Shown here: positions 49,808-58,318 of the stretch, in pieces
Layout: each line of letters opens with the position of its first letter
Position numbering within the stretch: position 1 is the stretch's first letter
Source of the DNA: Patescibacteria group bacterium
GTDB lineage: Bacteria; Patescibacteriota; Gracilibacteria; UM-FILTER-43-11
Assembly (NCBI GenBank): GCA_018817125.1
Contig: JAHIUN010000002.1
Coordinates: forward strand, 124,001 to 188,000
Direction: 5' to 3'
DNA length: 64,000 nt
Translations under genes and position numbers: made by a program
The notes under the pieces: model-generated
The model's database searches: none
Told to the model about the DNA's origin: nothing
Seen by the model: only the letters and a program-made list of their open reading frames with translations

Positions 49808-50533
49808 CTATATTTTGTCCGGCAGAATATCATTTAGATCGGGATTAGGGATATTATGTCTTTTTCTAAAATCCCGAGAAAAATTTTCATCTCCAATAAT
49901 GACGAACGCATTTAATAGTGTTTTTAAGAATACCACAACTGCTGCTTCTAATTCGGACTTGGCTAAAATTTCAGCATCTGCATAAATGATTTCATGTTCA
50001 ATGATTGGCGCACCAAGAAAACCTATTTTTCCTGTTGAAGCTGTTTTGACAGTTAGAATTTTACCCCTTTTGGAATCATTGATATCTTTAGATGCTCTAA
50101 ATCGACGACCTTCTTTGAGTGCTATAGCTATCTTTAGCCTTCTTTTTATATCATCAATATCTTCTAAAATATCAGGGTTTTCACTTAGGATTACCTTTTT
50201 ACCCTCTTCATATTGCTCCCCAGCTCCTTCTATTGATTGAAGTGCGGGAAGCCGACTTGCTTCCAGCATTTCCTTTATTTTTTCTCTATCTTCCCAGTCA
50301 TTAGGATAAAGATCAGGCGCTGTTGCTCGCATTTCTTCAAAATCTCTTAGGAAGATATTCGCGACTTGAGTGCCTAACAGGTCATCCGATTGTACATTTT
50401 CTATTACATTTCTTATATCTTGTCGACATTGAACGCAAGCAATGACAAGCTTCATCACATCTTCCTCTTGTAAAGCTTTTAAGCCAATTTTTCTTGCTTC
50501 TGAATTGCTTAAATGAATATGTTTTTTTAACAT
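49808..50533 (-). CDS. Hypothetical protein, 241 aa
   Basis: AT-rich gene with a consensus promoter. Mostly helical N-terminal half with a possible CVQCRQD Cys pair (near residue 34), then a mixed domain (GKILTVKTASTGKIGFLGAP, ELEAAVVVFLKTLLNAFVII). No signal peptide or clear membrane segment. I do not recognise the family. Its composition differs from the GC-richer neighbours, so recent acquisition is plausible. Confidence 0.55.
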   Translation of the reverse strand: MLKKHIHLSNSEARKIGLKALQEEDVMKLVIACVQCRQDIRNVIENVQSDDLLGTQVANIFLRDFEEMRATAPDLYPNDWEDREKIKEMLEASRLPALQSIEGAGEQYEEGKKVILSENPDILEDIDDIKRRLKIAIALKEGRRFRASKDINDSKRGKILTVKTASTGKIGFLGAPIIEHEIIYADAEILAKSELEAAVVVFLKTLLNAFVIIGDENFSRDFRKRHNIPNPDLNDILPDKI

Positions 50534-50555
50534 ATTTTAATGCTTAAAGAAACAT

Positions 50556-50584
50556 ATTTTACATAAAAAATATATTTTTGTCAA
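50556..50584 (-). promoter_or_regulatory. Consensus promoter TTGACA-17-TAAAAT
   Basis: On the minus strand TTGACA (50579-50584) and TAAAAT (50556-50561), upstream of the 241-aa gene. Confidence 0.75.
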
Positions 50585-50596
50585 CTATAATAATCC

Positions 50597-50848
50597 TTAC
50601 TCTTGAATCCTCCGGCTCTCAATAAAAACGTGGCTGTACAGGTGGTTGATGAATTCCGGATCCAGCCCGTGCCGGGCGGCGAGGATTTTTAAGTTATCCC
50701 GTAATTCCTTTTCCCTTTTTTCATCTTGAACAGGTAGCTGGTTTTGCTTTTTGAGTTCTGCGATCTGTTTCACCAAATCCATCCGTTCCGCCAGGAGTTT
50801 GATAATTTTTTGGTCGATGTGGTCGATTTGCTGTCGGATGTTTTCCAT
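50597..50848 (-). CDS. aroQ: Chorismate mutase, AroQ type II fold
   Basis: 83 residues, the full size of a free AroQ domain: MENIRQQIDHIDQKIIKLLA, ERMDLVKQIAELKK, and C-terminal HLYSHVFIESRRIQE. It converts chorismate to prephenate for Phe/Tyr synthesis. No other aromatic pathway genes are in the window. The ATG is about 10 nt from an inverted-repeat leader. Confidence 0.88.
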   Translation of the reverse strand: MENIRQQIDHIDQKIIKLLAERMDLVKQIAELKKQNQLPVQDEKREKELRDNLKILAARHGLDPEFINHLYSHVFIESRRIQE

Positions 50849-50857
50849 GATTAATAA

Positions 50858-50946
50858 TGTAACAATATGACGAAATAACGATATGACAAAAAAGAAATAA
50901 TTTCAATAAGAGTATCCTGTCATTTCGTCATGTCGTTATTTCGTTT
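50858..50946 (-). repeat. Inverted-repeat leader of aroQ, AACGAAATAACGA words
   Basis: GTAACAATATGACGAAATAA (left) faces GTCATTTCGTCATGTCGTTA (right). Both arms are tandems of ATGACGAAAT-type words, the family also seen at 19872 and 44493. Confidence 0.7.
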
Positions 50947-50956
50947 TAAGAATAAT

Positions 50957-50985
50957 TTGATTTAAAACAGAAAAAGTGTTAAAAT
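50957..50985 (+). promoter_or_regulatory. Promoter TTGATT-17-TAAAAT
   Basis: TTGATT (50957-50962), TAAAAT (50980-50985). It lies upstream of ATG 51015; an in-frame TTG at 50976 overlaps the -10 region and is rejected. Confidence 0.6.
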
Positions 50986-51014
50986 CGAAGCTAAGTTTGT
51001 TTAAAAAAATCATT

Positions 51015-51569
51015 ATGGAAGACACACAAGGAAATCAGTCCGCCAACCCCCCCGCTGACCAGGGCGGCACACCAACACCGCCTCCATCCGATCAGAGCGC
51101 ACAGCCAGCCGGAGGCGCACAGCCCCCAAAAGATCAGAAAGATCTGAGCGGGATTATGGAGGAGAATGTGGACATCAGCTCATTGGTCGCCAATGCCGGC
51201 AATAAAGAAGAACAGGAGAAGTTCATTACCAGCATTAAGGTTCCGGAGCACCCGAACACCAAATTCGATGAATCAAAATTCCTTCAGCTTTTAGCCGGTT
51301 CCATTTCGCTGACAGTTAATGAAAAAAAGCGGATTGTCGAAGCAATCCCTCAGCTTTCCCAATTCCAGATCGATGAGCTGATCAAGATCTTTACCGAAGA
51401 ACAGCAGAAATTCAGTGAACTGGAAAAGAAACACTCCGATCAGGTATCAGAATTAGAGAAGCAACACAAAGACTCCTGGCAGGATCTTGAGGCCAAGGCA
51501 GAAGAAGACAACAAGAAAAAAGACGAAGAGCAGGAGGCGGAGGATATTAAAAAATCATTAGGATTATAA
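51015..51569 (+). CDS. Coiled-coil protein with Pro-rich N-terminus, unknown
   Basis: 184 residues. The N-terminal 45 residues are Gln/Pro/Gly/Ala-rich and probably disordered. A globular middle follows (GIMEENVDISSLVANAGNKE, PQLSQFQIDELIKIFTEEQ), then a long charged coiled coil (about 135-184; FSELEKKHSDQVSELEKQH). No membrane segment. Unrecognised family; scaffold-like composition. Start set by the promoter at 50957-50985. Confidence 0.65.
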   Translation: MEDTQGNQSANPPADQGGTPTPPPSDQSAQPAGGAQPPKDQKDLSGIMEENVDISSLVANAGNKEEQEKFITSIKVPEHPNTKFDESKFLQLLAGSISLTVNEKKRIVEAIPQLSQFQIDELIKIFTEEQQKFSELEKKHSDQVSELEKQHKDSWQDLEAKAEEDNKKKDEEQEAEDIKKSLGL

Positions 51570-51570
51570 T

Positions 51571-51602
51571 TTCTGATCTCAGATGTCTGATTTCTGATTC
51601 AA
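51571..51602. repeat. Flanking repeat, left copy (TCTGATTTCTGATT words)
   Basis: TTTCTGATCTCAGATGTCTG followed by ATTTCTGATTCA. It is the inverted counterpart of 52085-52118 on the other side of the four-helix-bundle gene. Confidence 0.75.
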
Positions 51603-51715
51603 TTTGAGATTTGTATATTTTTTGTTGTAACTTTTAATTAATCCATGATAGGGTTGCATCTTATTTTGAATTTATTTGTAATTCTTGCCCTTGAGGCAAA
51701 TAATTTTGAATTATA

Positions 51716-52087
51716 ATGAATAGAGATGAATTAGAAAAACGGACTTTAGAGTTCAGCAAAAATTTAATCAATGTTTTGCAAAAGCTCCCAAAAAACCTGA
51801 TTAACTATAAGCTTATTGGTCAGGCTATTGATTCTGGTACAAGTATTGGGGCAAATTACAGAGAAGCTAATGCATCTGAGTCTCCGAAAGATTTTAAACA
51901 TAAGATCAATATTTCCTTTAAAGAAGCTAAAGAAACTGAATTTTGGCTAAGTAATTTGATCACTGCTAATCCGGATTATAAAGATGATTTGTCACCACTT
52001 CATCAAGAATCAGATGAACTTATGAGGATTTTTGGGAAATCAGTAACTACCTGCAGGCAAAATCTAAAATCCTACATCAAAAAATAA
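51716..52087 (+). CDS. Four-helix-bundle protein (23S rRNA intervening-sequence family)
   Basis: 123 residues, helical. KLIGQAIDSGTSIGANYREA and the ESPKDFKHKINISFKEAKETEFWL segment (in two parts) are hallmarks of the S23/IVP four-helix-bundle family. These were first found inside intervening sequences of 23S rRNA, but here the gene is not in an rRNA operon. AT-rich, and bracketed by inverted copies of the CAGAAATCAGAAAT word repeat, so it looks inserted. Confidence 0.85.
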   Translation: MNRDELEKRTLEFSKNLINVLQKLPKNLINYKLIGQAIDSGTSIGANYREANASESPKDFKHKINISFKEAKETEFWLSNLITANPDYKDDLSPLHQESDELMRIFGKSVTTCRQNLKSYIKK

Positions 52088-52118
52088 AATCAGAAATCTG
52101 AGATCAGAAATCAGAAAT
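52085..52118. repeat. Flanking repeat, right copy (AATCAGAAATCTGAGATC words)
   Basis: AAATCAGAAATCTGAGATCA and further CAGAAATCAGAAATGA are complementary to 51571-51602. The right copy overlaps the last codon of the enclosed gene. Confidence 0.75.
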
Positions 52119-52122
52119 GATG

Positions 52123-54765
52123 TTAGACTTTCGTCAGCTTTTTTTTGTTGCCCGCTTTTACTTTTAATTCCACTTTCATAAAAGTGAGCTCTTCTTTGTC
52201 TTTTAAACGGCCGATTTTAACGGTATCACCTGTTTTGAATTCTCCGCTCAGGATCTTTTCCGCTACGGGGTCTTCGATAATATCCTGGATCTTACGGCGT
52301 ACCGGGCGGGCTCCGTATTGGGGATCATAACTGAGCTTAGCCAACAGCTCCACCGCCTCATCAGTTATGTCGATTGTAATACTTTTTTCTTCCAATCGCT
52401 TATCCAGTTCTTTTAACTGAAGGCGGACGATTTCCTGGATAGCCTCACTTGGCAAGGGCTGGAAGACGATCACTTTATCCACTCGATTGAGGAATTCAGG
52501 GCGGAAATGGTTTTTCAGTTCTTTAAGCACCTGTTCTTTCTTTTCATTAAAATTATTTTCGGCTGCTTTAAGTTCATCAATTTCCAAAGAAAATCCGATC
52601 TTAGCGGCCTCCTGGGTCAGCTGTTTGGCTCCCAGGTTGCTGGTCATGATGATGATAGTGTTGGTGAAATCGACTCGCTTGCCTTTGGCATCCGTTAAGT
52701 AACCATCTTCTAATACTTGCAGGAGGATGTTGAAGAATTCCGGATGGGCTTTTTCGATTTCATCAAATAAAACAACGCTGTAAGGCTTCCGGCGGACGGC
52801 TTCGGTCAGCTGACCGCCTTCTTCATAACCCACATAGCCGGCAGTAGCGCCTACCAGGCGGGACACATTATGCTTTTCCATAAACTCACTCATGTCGATC
52901 TTGATAAAGGAGTCTGGGCTGTTGTATACCTCACGAGCGAGTGTACGCACCAGCTCGGTCTTACCAACCCCGGTCGGCCCCAGGAAGATAAAGGAGCCGA
53001 TAGGTTTGTTCGGAGTAGCGATACCCACGCGGGACCGGCGGATGGCTTTGGAGATTTCTCCGACCGCTTCATTCTGACCGATGATGAATTTTTTAAGAAT
53101 TCCTTCCAGATCGGCGAGCTTCTTTGATTCGTCTTTCAGCAGTTTGGCCAACGGGATGCCTGTGATTTTACCGATGGTCTTGGCGATATCGTTTTCATCG
53201 ATCTTCACACGTTTTCGTTCTCCCTGGCTTTCCTCTTTGATTTTTTCGATTTTTTTGAAGACCGCTTCTTTTTTCTCTTTCAGCTTTGAGGCTTTTTCAT
53301 ACTCCTGAGCGTACACCTCTTTTTCAATCTGTTTTTCGATTTTGGCGATCTTTTCCTTTTCCTCACGGATGAGCGGAGTGTTGTATTGACTGCGTCCTCC
53401 CATCAGTGCCGCGGTCTCATCCATCACATCAATGGCTTTATCCGGTAGAAAACGGTCGCTGATGTAGCGTTTGGACAGTTTAACCGCTGCCAGGATCGCT
53501 TCATCGGAAATGGAAAGGTTATGGAATTTTTCATAACTTGGGCGGAGCCCCTGCATGATCTGAATGCAATCTTCTATGCTGGGTTCTTCAATGAGGATCG
53601 GCTGGAAGCGCCGTTCAAGGGCTTTGTCTTTTTCGACCTGCTTGCGGTACTCGTCGATCGTGGTGGCGCCGATGATCTGCATACTCCCGCGGGAAAGAGC
53701 TGGCTTAAGCAGGTTGGCGGCGTCTAAACTGCCTTCGGCTGAACCTGTACCGGATAAGGTATGGATTTCGTCGATAAACAGGATGATGTCATTATCCGCT
53801 TTAGCCGCTTCATCAATGATGCTTTTCATGCGCTCCTCAAATTCACCGCGGTACTTGGTGCCGGCAATCACGTTACTTAAAGAAAGGGAGAGTATATGTT
53901 TGTTTAAAAGACTATCAGGCACGTTTTCTTCCACGATTGCCTGGGCGAGCCCTTCAGCAATAGCGGTTTTGCCCACGCCCGGATCACCGATGACGACCGG
54001 ATTGTTTTTGGTCTTGCGGTTTAAAATATGAATAACGCGTTCAATTTCCTTTTTTCGGCCGATAATAGGGTCTATCTCTCCTTTAGAGAATTTTTTCGTC
54101 AGGTCATCAGTAAAATAATCTAAGGCCGGTGTTTTAGAATGTTTACCACCTGCCTTTGGAGGCTGTTCCTGTGCGCCGAATGGACCGTCTTTGTGCTGGA
54201 AAGCATCCGAATAATCCGAGCCAGGTCCGCCAGGGTTGAACATTACACCCTGAAGCCCTTGCAGGAATTTATCGAGCGAGGTGTTGACCTGCTGCATATC
54301 TTTTTTACGCGCGCTAGCCATCTGTTCAAACATTTCTTCGACCTGTTGTTTAAAATCATCGGGGTTCACGTGCATATTTTCCAGAATGACCGTGGCCGCG
54401 CACTTACCCTGAGCCACCATGGCATATAAAAGGTGCTCGGTGCCCACAAACGGATGGGCGAATTTATGAGCCACCCGTACAGCGTCTTCGATGATCTTGG
54501 TGAGATAAGAAGACAAGCCGTGCTGAACCTGGTTAGCTTCTGGTTCCTGATTAGAGGCAGAGTTCAGGATCATCCGTACGTTTTCGAGTGAAACCCCGGC
54601 GCCCGTCAGGATAGAGAAGGCGAGGGAGCGTGGGTTGCTCAGCAGGCCAATCAGCAAGTGTTCACTGCCTATATACGGCAGGCTATGCTTGCGGGATTCT
54701 TCCTCAGCAATGCTGAGCGCCTGTTTGGCATTAGGTGTGAATCTGTCGAATGGAGACATTGGCAT
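52123..54765 (-). CDS. clpC: ClpC-type AAA+ unfoldase/chaperone
   Basis: 880 residues from MPMSPFDRFTPNAKQAL. Two N-terminal Clp_N repeats (about 5-145), a linker, first AAA+ domain with GDPGVGKTAIAEGLAQAI, UVR-type middle region (KEVYAQEYEKASKLKEKKEA), second AAA+ domain with FLGPTGVGKTELVRTLA and VVLFDEIEKAHPEFFNILLQ, and the D2-small domain. It feeds unfolded proteins to ClpP or acts as a chaperone. A TTAAAATAC -10-like element lies upstream near 54835. No CIRCE operator was seen. Confidence 0.93.
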   Translation of the reverse strand: MPMSPFDRFTPNAKQALSIAEEESRKHSLPYIGSEHLLIGLLSNPRSLAFSILTGAGVSLENVRMILNSASNQEPEANQVQHGLSSYLTKIIEDAVRVAHKFAHPFVGTEHLLYAMVAQGKCAATVILENMHVNPDDFKQQVEEMFEQMASARKKDMQQVNTSLDKFLQGLQGVMFNPGGPGSDYSDAFQHKDGPFGAQEQPPKAGGKHSKTPALDYFTDDLTKKFSKGEIDPIIGRKKEIERVIHILNRKTKNNPVVIGDPGVGKTAIAEGLAQAIVEENVPDSLLNKHILSLSLSNVIAGTKYRGEFEERMKSIIDEAAKADNDIILFIDEIHTLSGTGSAEGSLDAANLLKPALSRGSMQIIGATTIDEYRKQVEKDKALERRFQPILIEEPSIEDCIQIMQGLRPSYEKFHNLSISDEAILAAVKLSKRYISDRFLPDKAIDVMDETAALMGGRSQYNTPLIREEKEKIAKIEKQIEKEVYAQEYEKASKLKEKKEAVFKKIEKIKEESQGERKRVKIDENDIAKTIGKITGIPLAKLLKDESKKLADLEGILKKFIIGQNEAVGEISKAIRRSRVGIATPNKPIGSFIFLGPTGVGKTELVRTLAREVYNSPDSFIKIDMSEFMEKHNVSRLVGATAGYVGYEEGGQLTEAVRRKPYSVVLFDEIEKAHPEFFNILLQVLEDGYLTDAKGKRVDFTNTIIIMTSNLGAKQLTQEAAKIGFSLEIDELKAAENNFNEKKEQVLKELKNHFRPEFLNRVDKVIVFQPLPSEAIQEIVRLQLKELDKRLEEKSITIDITDEAVELLAKLSYDPQYGARPVRRKIQDIIEDPVAEKILSGEFKTGDTVKIGRLKDKEELTFMKVELKVKAGNKKKLTKV

Positions 54766-54983
54766 GATTTCAATTTTAAATTTTAATTTGAGAACAAAAA
54801 ACACAACACAATAAAGAGATTGTATTTTAACACTTTTCGACTGACGTCAGAAGTATCTTTTTTAACTGCATTGTGTTTTTGTTTTATTATCCTTGAGTAC
54901 TGAGCACTGAGTTTATCGAAGTGTCGAAGTATCAAAGGGTGTACAAATTAATTATACAAAAAACTCTCAAAAAAGAAAAGCTT

Positions 54984-55916
54984 TTATCCTAATTTAGAGT
55001 TGATGAAATCCGGATAACCTTTTGCGAATGCGTGGACATGCTGAACGGTTTTGCCTTCCATCTGGACATCATCGGGAACAATGGAACCTTTTTTTGTGCC
55101 AATAAAGATAAGATGGTCTTTTTGAATGACTTTTCCGGGTTCCACTTCATACGCATCGGCTTGCCCGGATAAGATTTTAAGACGTTTGCCATTCCAAAAG
55201 GTAAACGTGCCCGGCCATCCTGCGTAAGCCCGCATTTTGGCATGAATAGTCTTCGCATCCTCATTCCAGTTGATTTCCCCGTCAGACTTTTTGATTTTTT
55301 CGCAGTAAGAGGCCTTGGAATCGTCTTGAGGTTCCGGTTCGAGATCACCTCTGATGATGCTGATCAGAATATCCGGCATTTCATAGGCGGTGAGATTGGC
55401 GAGTCGGCTGGTGAGCGTCAGGACGTCATCGTCTTTTTTAATAGTTAAATCACTTTGTTTATAAACCGGACCTGCGTCCATTTTTTCCACCATCTGCATA
55501 ATACTTAATCCCGTGATCTCGTCGGAATTAAGAAGTGCCTGCTGAACCGGAGAGGCGCCGCGGTATTTGGGGAGGAGTGAAGCATGGGCATTAATGCTTC
55601 CGTATTTAGGAATATCCAAAAGCTCTCTGCTTAAGATCTGACCGTAGGCATAAAGAATAATCATATCCGGCCGGATGTCACGGATTGTTGCCAGGCTATC
55701 TTCTGAATTAATATTTTCCGGCTGAAAACTCTTAATTCTTAATTCTTCACTCTTAACCTTAATAGGCGATGAGGCCATCTGCATACTGCGTCCGGCGGGC
55801 CGATCCGCCTGAGTGATGACCAGTTTTACATCAAACCGATTATCCTGAGTGAGTTTTTCGAGAAGGGGAATGCCGATGCCGGCGGTGCCGATGAATATTA
55901 ATGAGATTTTTTTCAT
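54984..55916 (-). CDS. fmt: Methionyl-tRNA formyltransferase
   Basis: 310 residues formylating initiator Met-tRNA. FIGTAGIGIPLLEKL, ITQADRPAGRSM, the formyl-transferase core NAHASLLPKYRGASPVQQAL with ITGLSIMQMVEKMDAGPV, and the C-terminal OB-like domain (YAGWPGTFTFWNGKRLKIL). Start ATG 55916. A run of CTTAATT words (55727-55763 on the plus strand) encodes the PIKVKSEELRIKSF loop, which suggests that the intergenic word families also occur in this gene. Confidence 0.95.
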   Translation of the reverse strand: MKKISLIFIGTAGIGIPLLEKLTQDNRFDVKLVITQADRPAGRSMQMASSPIKVKSEELRIKSFQPENINSEDSLATIRDIRPDMIILYAYGQILSRELLDIPKYGSINAHASLLPKYRGASPVQQALLNSDEITGLSIMQMVEKMDAGPVYKQSDLTIKKDDDVLTLTSRLANLTAYEMPDILISIIRGDLEPEPQDDSKASYCEKIKKSDGEINWNEDAKTIHAKMRAYAGWPGTFTFWNGKRLKILSGQADAYEVEPGKVIQKDHLIFIGTKKGSIVPDDVQMEGKTVQHVHAFAKGYPDFINSKLG

Positions 55917-56221
55917 AGTAAGTAGCGAGAAACGTGGTCCGAATGCAATGCCGGCCGGATGGCCAAATGTAATGAGGATGAATTACGTAGGAAAGTGTGA
56001 AGCGAAGCGGAAAACTTTTCAAGTAATTCAAGCGTTTCCCTATTGAAGCAGTACAGGGAAGCTCCTCAATTAGTATAACTCAAAATCTCAAATCACAAAT
56101 CTCAAATCACAAATTGAATATATCCTGAAATAATCCAATTTTTCTGGCTACCTCATTTCCTTGTCACCCGAGAGGAATTTCGGTATTTTTAATTCTTAAA
56201 TAAAAAATAAAACAAAATAAA
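55917..56221. other. Intergenic region between divergent fmt and nrnA
   Basis: It holds the hairpin at 55980-56029 and, at 56083-56113, a one-armed tandem of AATCTCAAATCACA words without an obvious nearby partner. The last 60 nt before nrnA are A-rich with no SD. I see no gene here. Confidence 0.6.
55980..56029. repeat. Hairpin with GTGAAGCGAAGCGG loop, copy 2
   Basis: GAATTAC...AAAGT and ACTTT...GTAATTC arms flank the same 14-nt loop as 39292-39327, with a wholly different stem sequence. Confidence 0.7.
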
Positions 56222-57181
56222 ATGGAGCTCGATAAAAACGAACTCGAAAAAATAGACACCCTTCTGCAAAAAAGCAGACGGATCCTGATTATCCCCCATA
56301 AAGCTCCGGACGGAGACACGATTGGCGCGTCTCTGGCTTTTTATCAAATCTTAAAACAAATGGGCAAAGCGGTAGAGATCACCTGCATGGATCCGCCGGC
56401 TGATGTTTTTAATTTTATGCCCACTATCGAGGCTTTCCGGGCAGGAGAGCCTCGGCTGGATTACGATGCCTACCTTATAGTAGATGCAGGCGCCACGCAT
56501 CTGACCGGTTTCCACGAAAGCCATCCGGAATTGTTTGATAAAACGCTGGAGGTCATCAATATCGACCATCATCAGTCGAATGATTTTTACGGCAAATACA
56601 ATGTGGTAGTGAGTGACGCGGCCTCGGCCACGATGGTGCTTTATGAGCTCTTTACCGCATTGCGGTATCCCATCGACCGTCATACGGCGACTTGTCTGCT
56701 CACCGGCATTTACACAGACACCGGCAGTTTTATGCATTCTAATACTTCGGCGGATGTTTTAAGGGTGTCCGCCCGGCTGCTGGCAAAAGGAGCCAACTTA
56801 CGCGGGATATCCAAAGAGATATTCAATACCACAAAGGTCTCTACCATGCGCCTGTGGGGACGGGTGATGAAAAACACTCATCAAAACGATGAAGGGGTGA
56901 CGATGTCGGTGGTAATGGAAAAAGACTTTGCCGACACGGGCGCGGATTACTCCGAGATGACAGGTGTGGTGGATTACATCAATTCGGTGCCGAGCGCCAA
57001 ATACAGCGTGATCCTGACTGAGAAGGAGGGGAAAGTAAAAGGCTCACTTCGAACGCTGAGGGAAGAAGTGAACGTAGCCGACATTGCTTCGGCTTACGGA
57101 GGCGGCGGACACACAAAGGCCGCCGGTTTCACACTGCCTGGTCATCTGAAAAAGGAAGTGAGGTGGAAAGTGGTTCAATAA
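56222..57181 (+). CDS. DHH-family phosphoesterase, NrnA/oligoribonuclease type
   Basis: 319 residues. IIPHKAPDGDTIGASLAF, the DAG motif VDAGATHLTGF, NIDHHQSNDFYG (the DHH signature) and the DHHA1 C-terminal motif GGGGHTKAAGF. Members degrade nanoRNA or dephosphorylate 3'-phosphoadenosine-5'-phosphate. The ATG follows an A-rich leader without SD. It converges on the TrmB-like gene across an inverted repeat. Confidence 0.92.
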   Translation: MELDKNELEKIDTLLQKSRRILIIPHKAPDGDTIGASLAFYQILKQMGKAVEITCMDPPADVFNFMPTIEAFRAGEPRLDYDAYLIVDAGATHLTGFHESHPELFDKTLEVINIDHHQSNDFYGKYNVVVSDAASATMVLYELFTALRYPIDRHTATCLLTGIYTDTGSFMHSNTSADVLRVSARLLAKGANLRGISKEIFNTTKVSTMRLWGRVMKNTHQNDEGVTMSVVMEKDFADTGADYSEMTGVVDYINSVPSAKYSVILTEKEGKVKGSLRTLREEVNVADIASAYGGGGHTKAAGFTLPGHLKKEVRWKVVQ

Positions 57182-57253
57182 GTCTTAAGTCCTAAGCAGT
57201 AAGTCCTAAGCTGAGAACATTATAGCTTAAGACTTAGGACTTAAGACTTACGG
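57181..57253. repeat. Inverted repeat of AAGTCCTAAG words between convergent genes
   Basis: AAGTCTTAAGTCCTAAGCAG (left) faces CTTAAGACTTAGGACTTAAG (right) around AGAACATTAT. It begins at the nrnA stop and ends at the TrmB-like stop, so it may work as a two-way terminator. Confidence 0.75.
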
Positions 57254-58015
57254 CTATTTAGAATGTTTCCAGCAAAAATCAAATATCGCACGCAGAGAAT
57301 TGGCAAAGGCCTCGCTTTCCAAAATCACCCCGAACATATCATCCGGATCATAAGAGAAGAAAGAGATCTTGTTCCCGTAAATATTAATACCGGTTTCAAG
57401 GGGGAGTTTGTCTTTGGGGGCAAAGCGCGCTTCACGCAGATACTTTTTATCCTCTTTACGTGCTTTAACGTTCTCTTTGTTTTCCGGAGCCAGCACATAA
57501 GCAAAATTTCCTCTGTCTATACGGCGGGGGACAAAGATGTTTTCCATATACTCCTTAATAGAAGGAGGCATTTTTTCGATATTCTCAAAAGACCGGATCG
57601 TGTTTTCCTGGATAACAGTGTCTTCATAAGCCCTGATCACGCCATTGAGTCCGTCATACACACGCATATGCGGGATAGTGAGCTGATGAGTCTGAAAATT
57701 TTTGATCTCCGCTAAAATACTGGAGAGCTTTTCATTAAGGCGATCCAGCTTTCCCCGTTGGGTTATCAGCAGATTTTCCAGACAGTCTTCAGGATTTTCT
57801 ACATAAAAAGCGGTGATACCCCGATTCATGGTTTTAACCACCAGTCCCATTTTGGCCAGCTTCATCAAAGACTTATAAACCGTAGTACGGTTCATTTTCA
57901 CTTTCTTAGCGATCACGCTGGCCGGCTGGACTCCTTGCGTTTTAAGCAGTGTCAGGAATATATCAGGTTCCTTATCTTTCAGACCCAGATCCTGTAAAAC
58001 TTGAATGATGTCCAT
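57254..58015 (-). CDS. TrmB-family transcriptional regulator
   Basis: 253 residues. A winged helix-turn-helix (about 10-75; LKDKEPDIFLTLLKTQGVQP, KKVKMNRTTVYKSLMKLAKM) is followed by a short coiled coil and the C-terminal effector domain of TrmB-type regulators, which bind sugars in archaeal members. The target genes are not evident; the divergent RNA/kinase-like unit at 58105-59068 is the nearest candidate. ATG 58015. Confidence 0.82.
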   Translation of the reverse strand: MDIIQVLQDLGLKDKEPDIFLTLLKTQGVQPASVIAKKVKMNRTTVYKSLMKLAKMGLVVKTMNRGITAFYVENPEDCLENLLITQRGKLDRLNEKLSSILAEIKNFQTHQLTIPHMRVYDGLNGVIRAYEDTVIQENTIRSFENIEKMPPSIKEYMENIFVPRRIDRGNFAYVLAPENKENVKARKEDKKYLREARFAPKDKLPLETGINIYGNKISFFSYDPDDMFGVILESEAFANSLRAIFDFCWKHSK

Positions 58016-58104
58016 AGTTGAGTTGTATTATATGTTGTGAATGAATACGCACACCTCTATTTTAGCTTATGATAAAGGCAAAATCAAGGTTTTGTTATAG
58101 AGGA

Positions 58105-58133
58105 TTGACAATCCGGCAATTTTTGTTTAATAT
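58105..58133 (+). promoter_or_regulatory. Consensus promoter TTGACA-17-TAATAT
   Basis: TTGACA (58105-58110), 17-nt spacer, TAATAT (58128-58133), in the region divergent from the TrmB-like gene. Confidence 0.7.
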
Positions 58134-58139
58134 GAAGTC

Positions 58140-58262
58140 CGTTGATAAGTTCGGTGTAAATCAGACATTCATCCTCAAAGAAATCAACACTTGTATCGCG
58201 GGAGGGCAACTTTATTAGGTTAAGGGGGGGTGGTAACTTGTTATCACCTCCCTTTTCCTAAC
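58140..58262 (+). ncRNA. Structured leader or small RNA with strong 3' hairpin
   Basis: About 180 nt separate the predicted +1 from ATG 58319. At 58215-58262 TTAGG..AAGGGGGGGTGGTAAC pairs with GTTATCACCTCCCTTTTCCTAA. The hairpin contains a short T-run in its 3' arm and could be an attenuator or the end of a roughly 125-nt small RNA. The sequence matches no RNA family I know. Confidence 0.4.
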
Positions 58263-58318
58263 TCTGTTCATTCCGCCCTAAAACAAACCTAAAAATAAAC
58301 ATAATTAACTATTGGATT

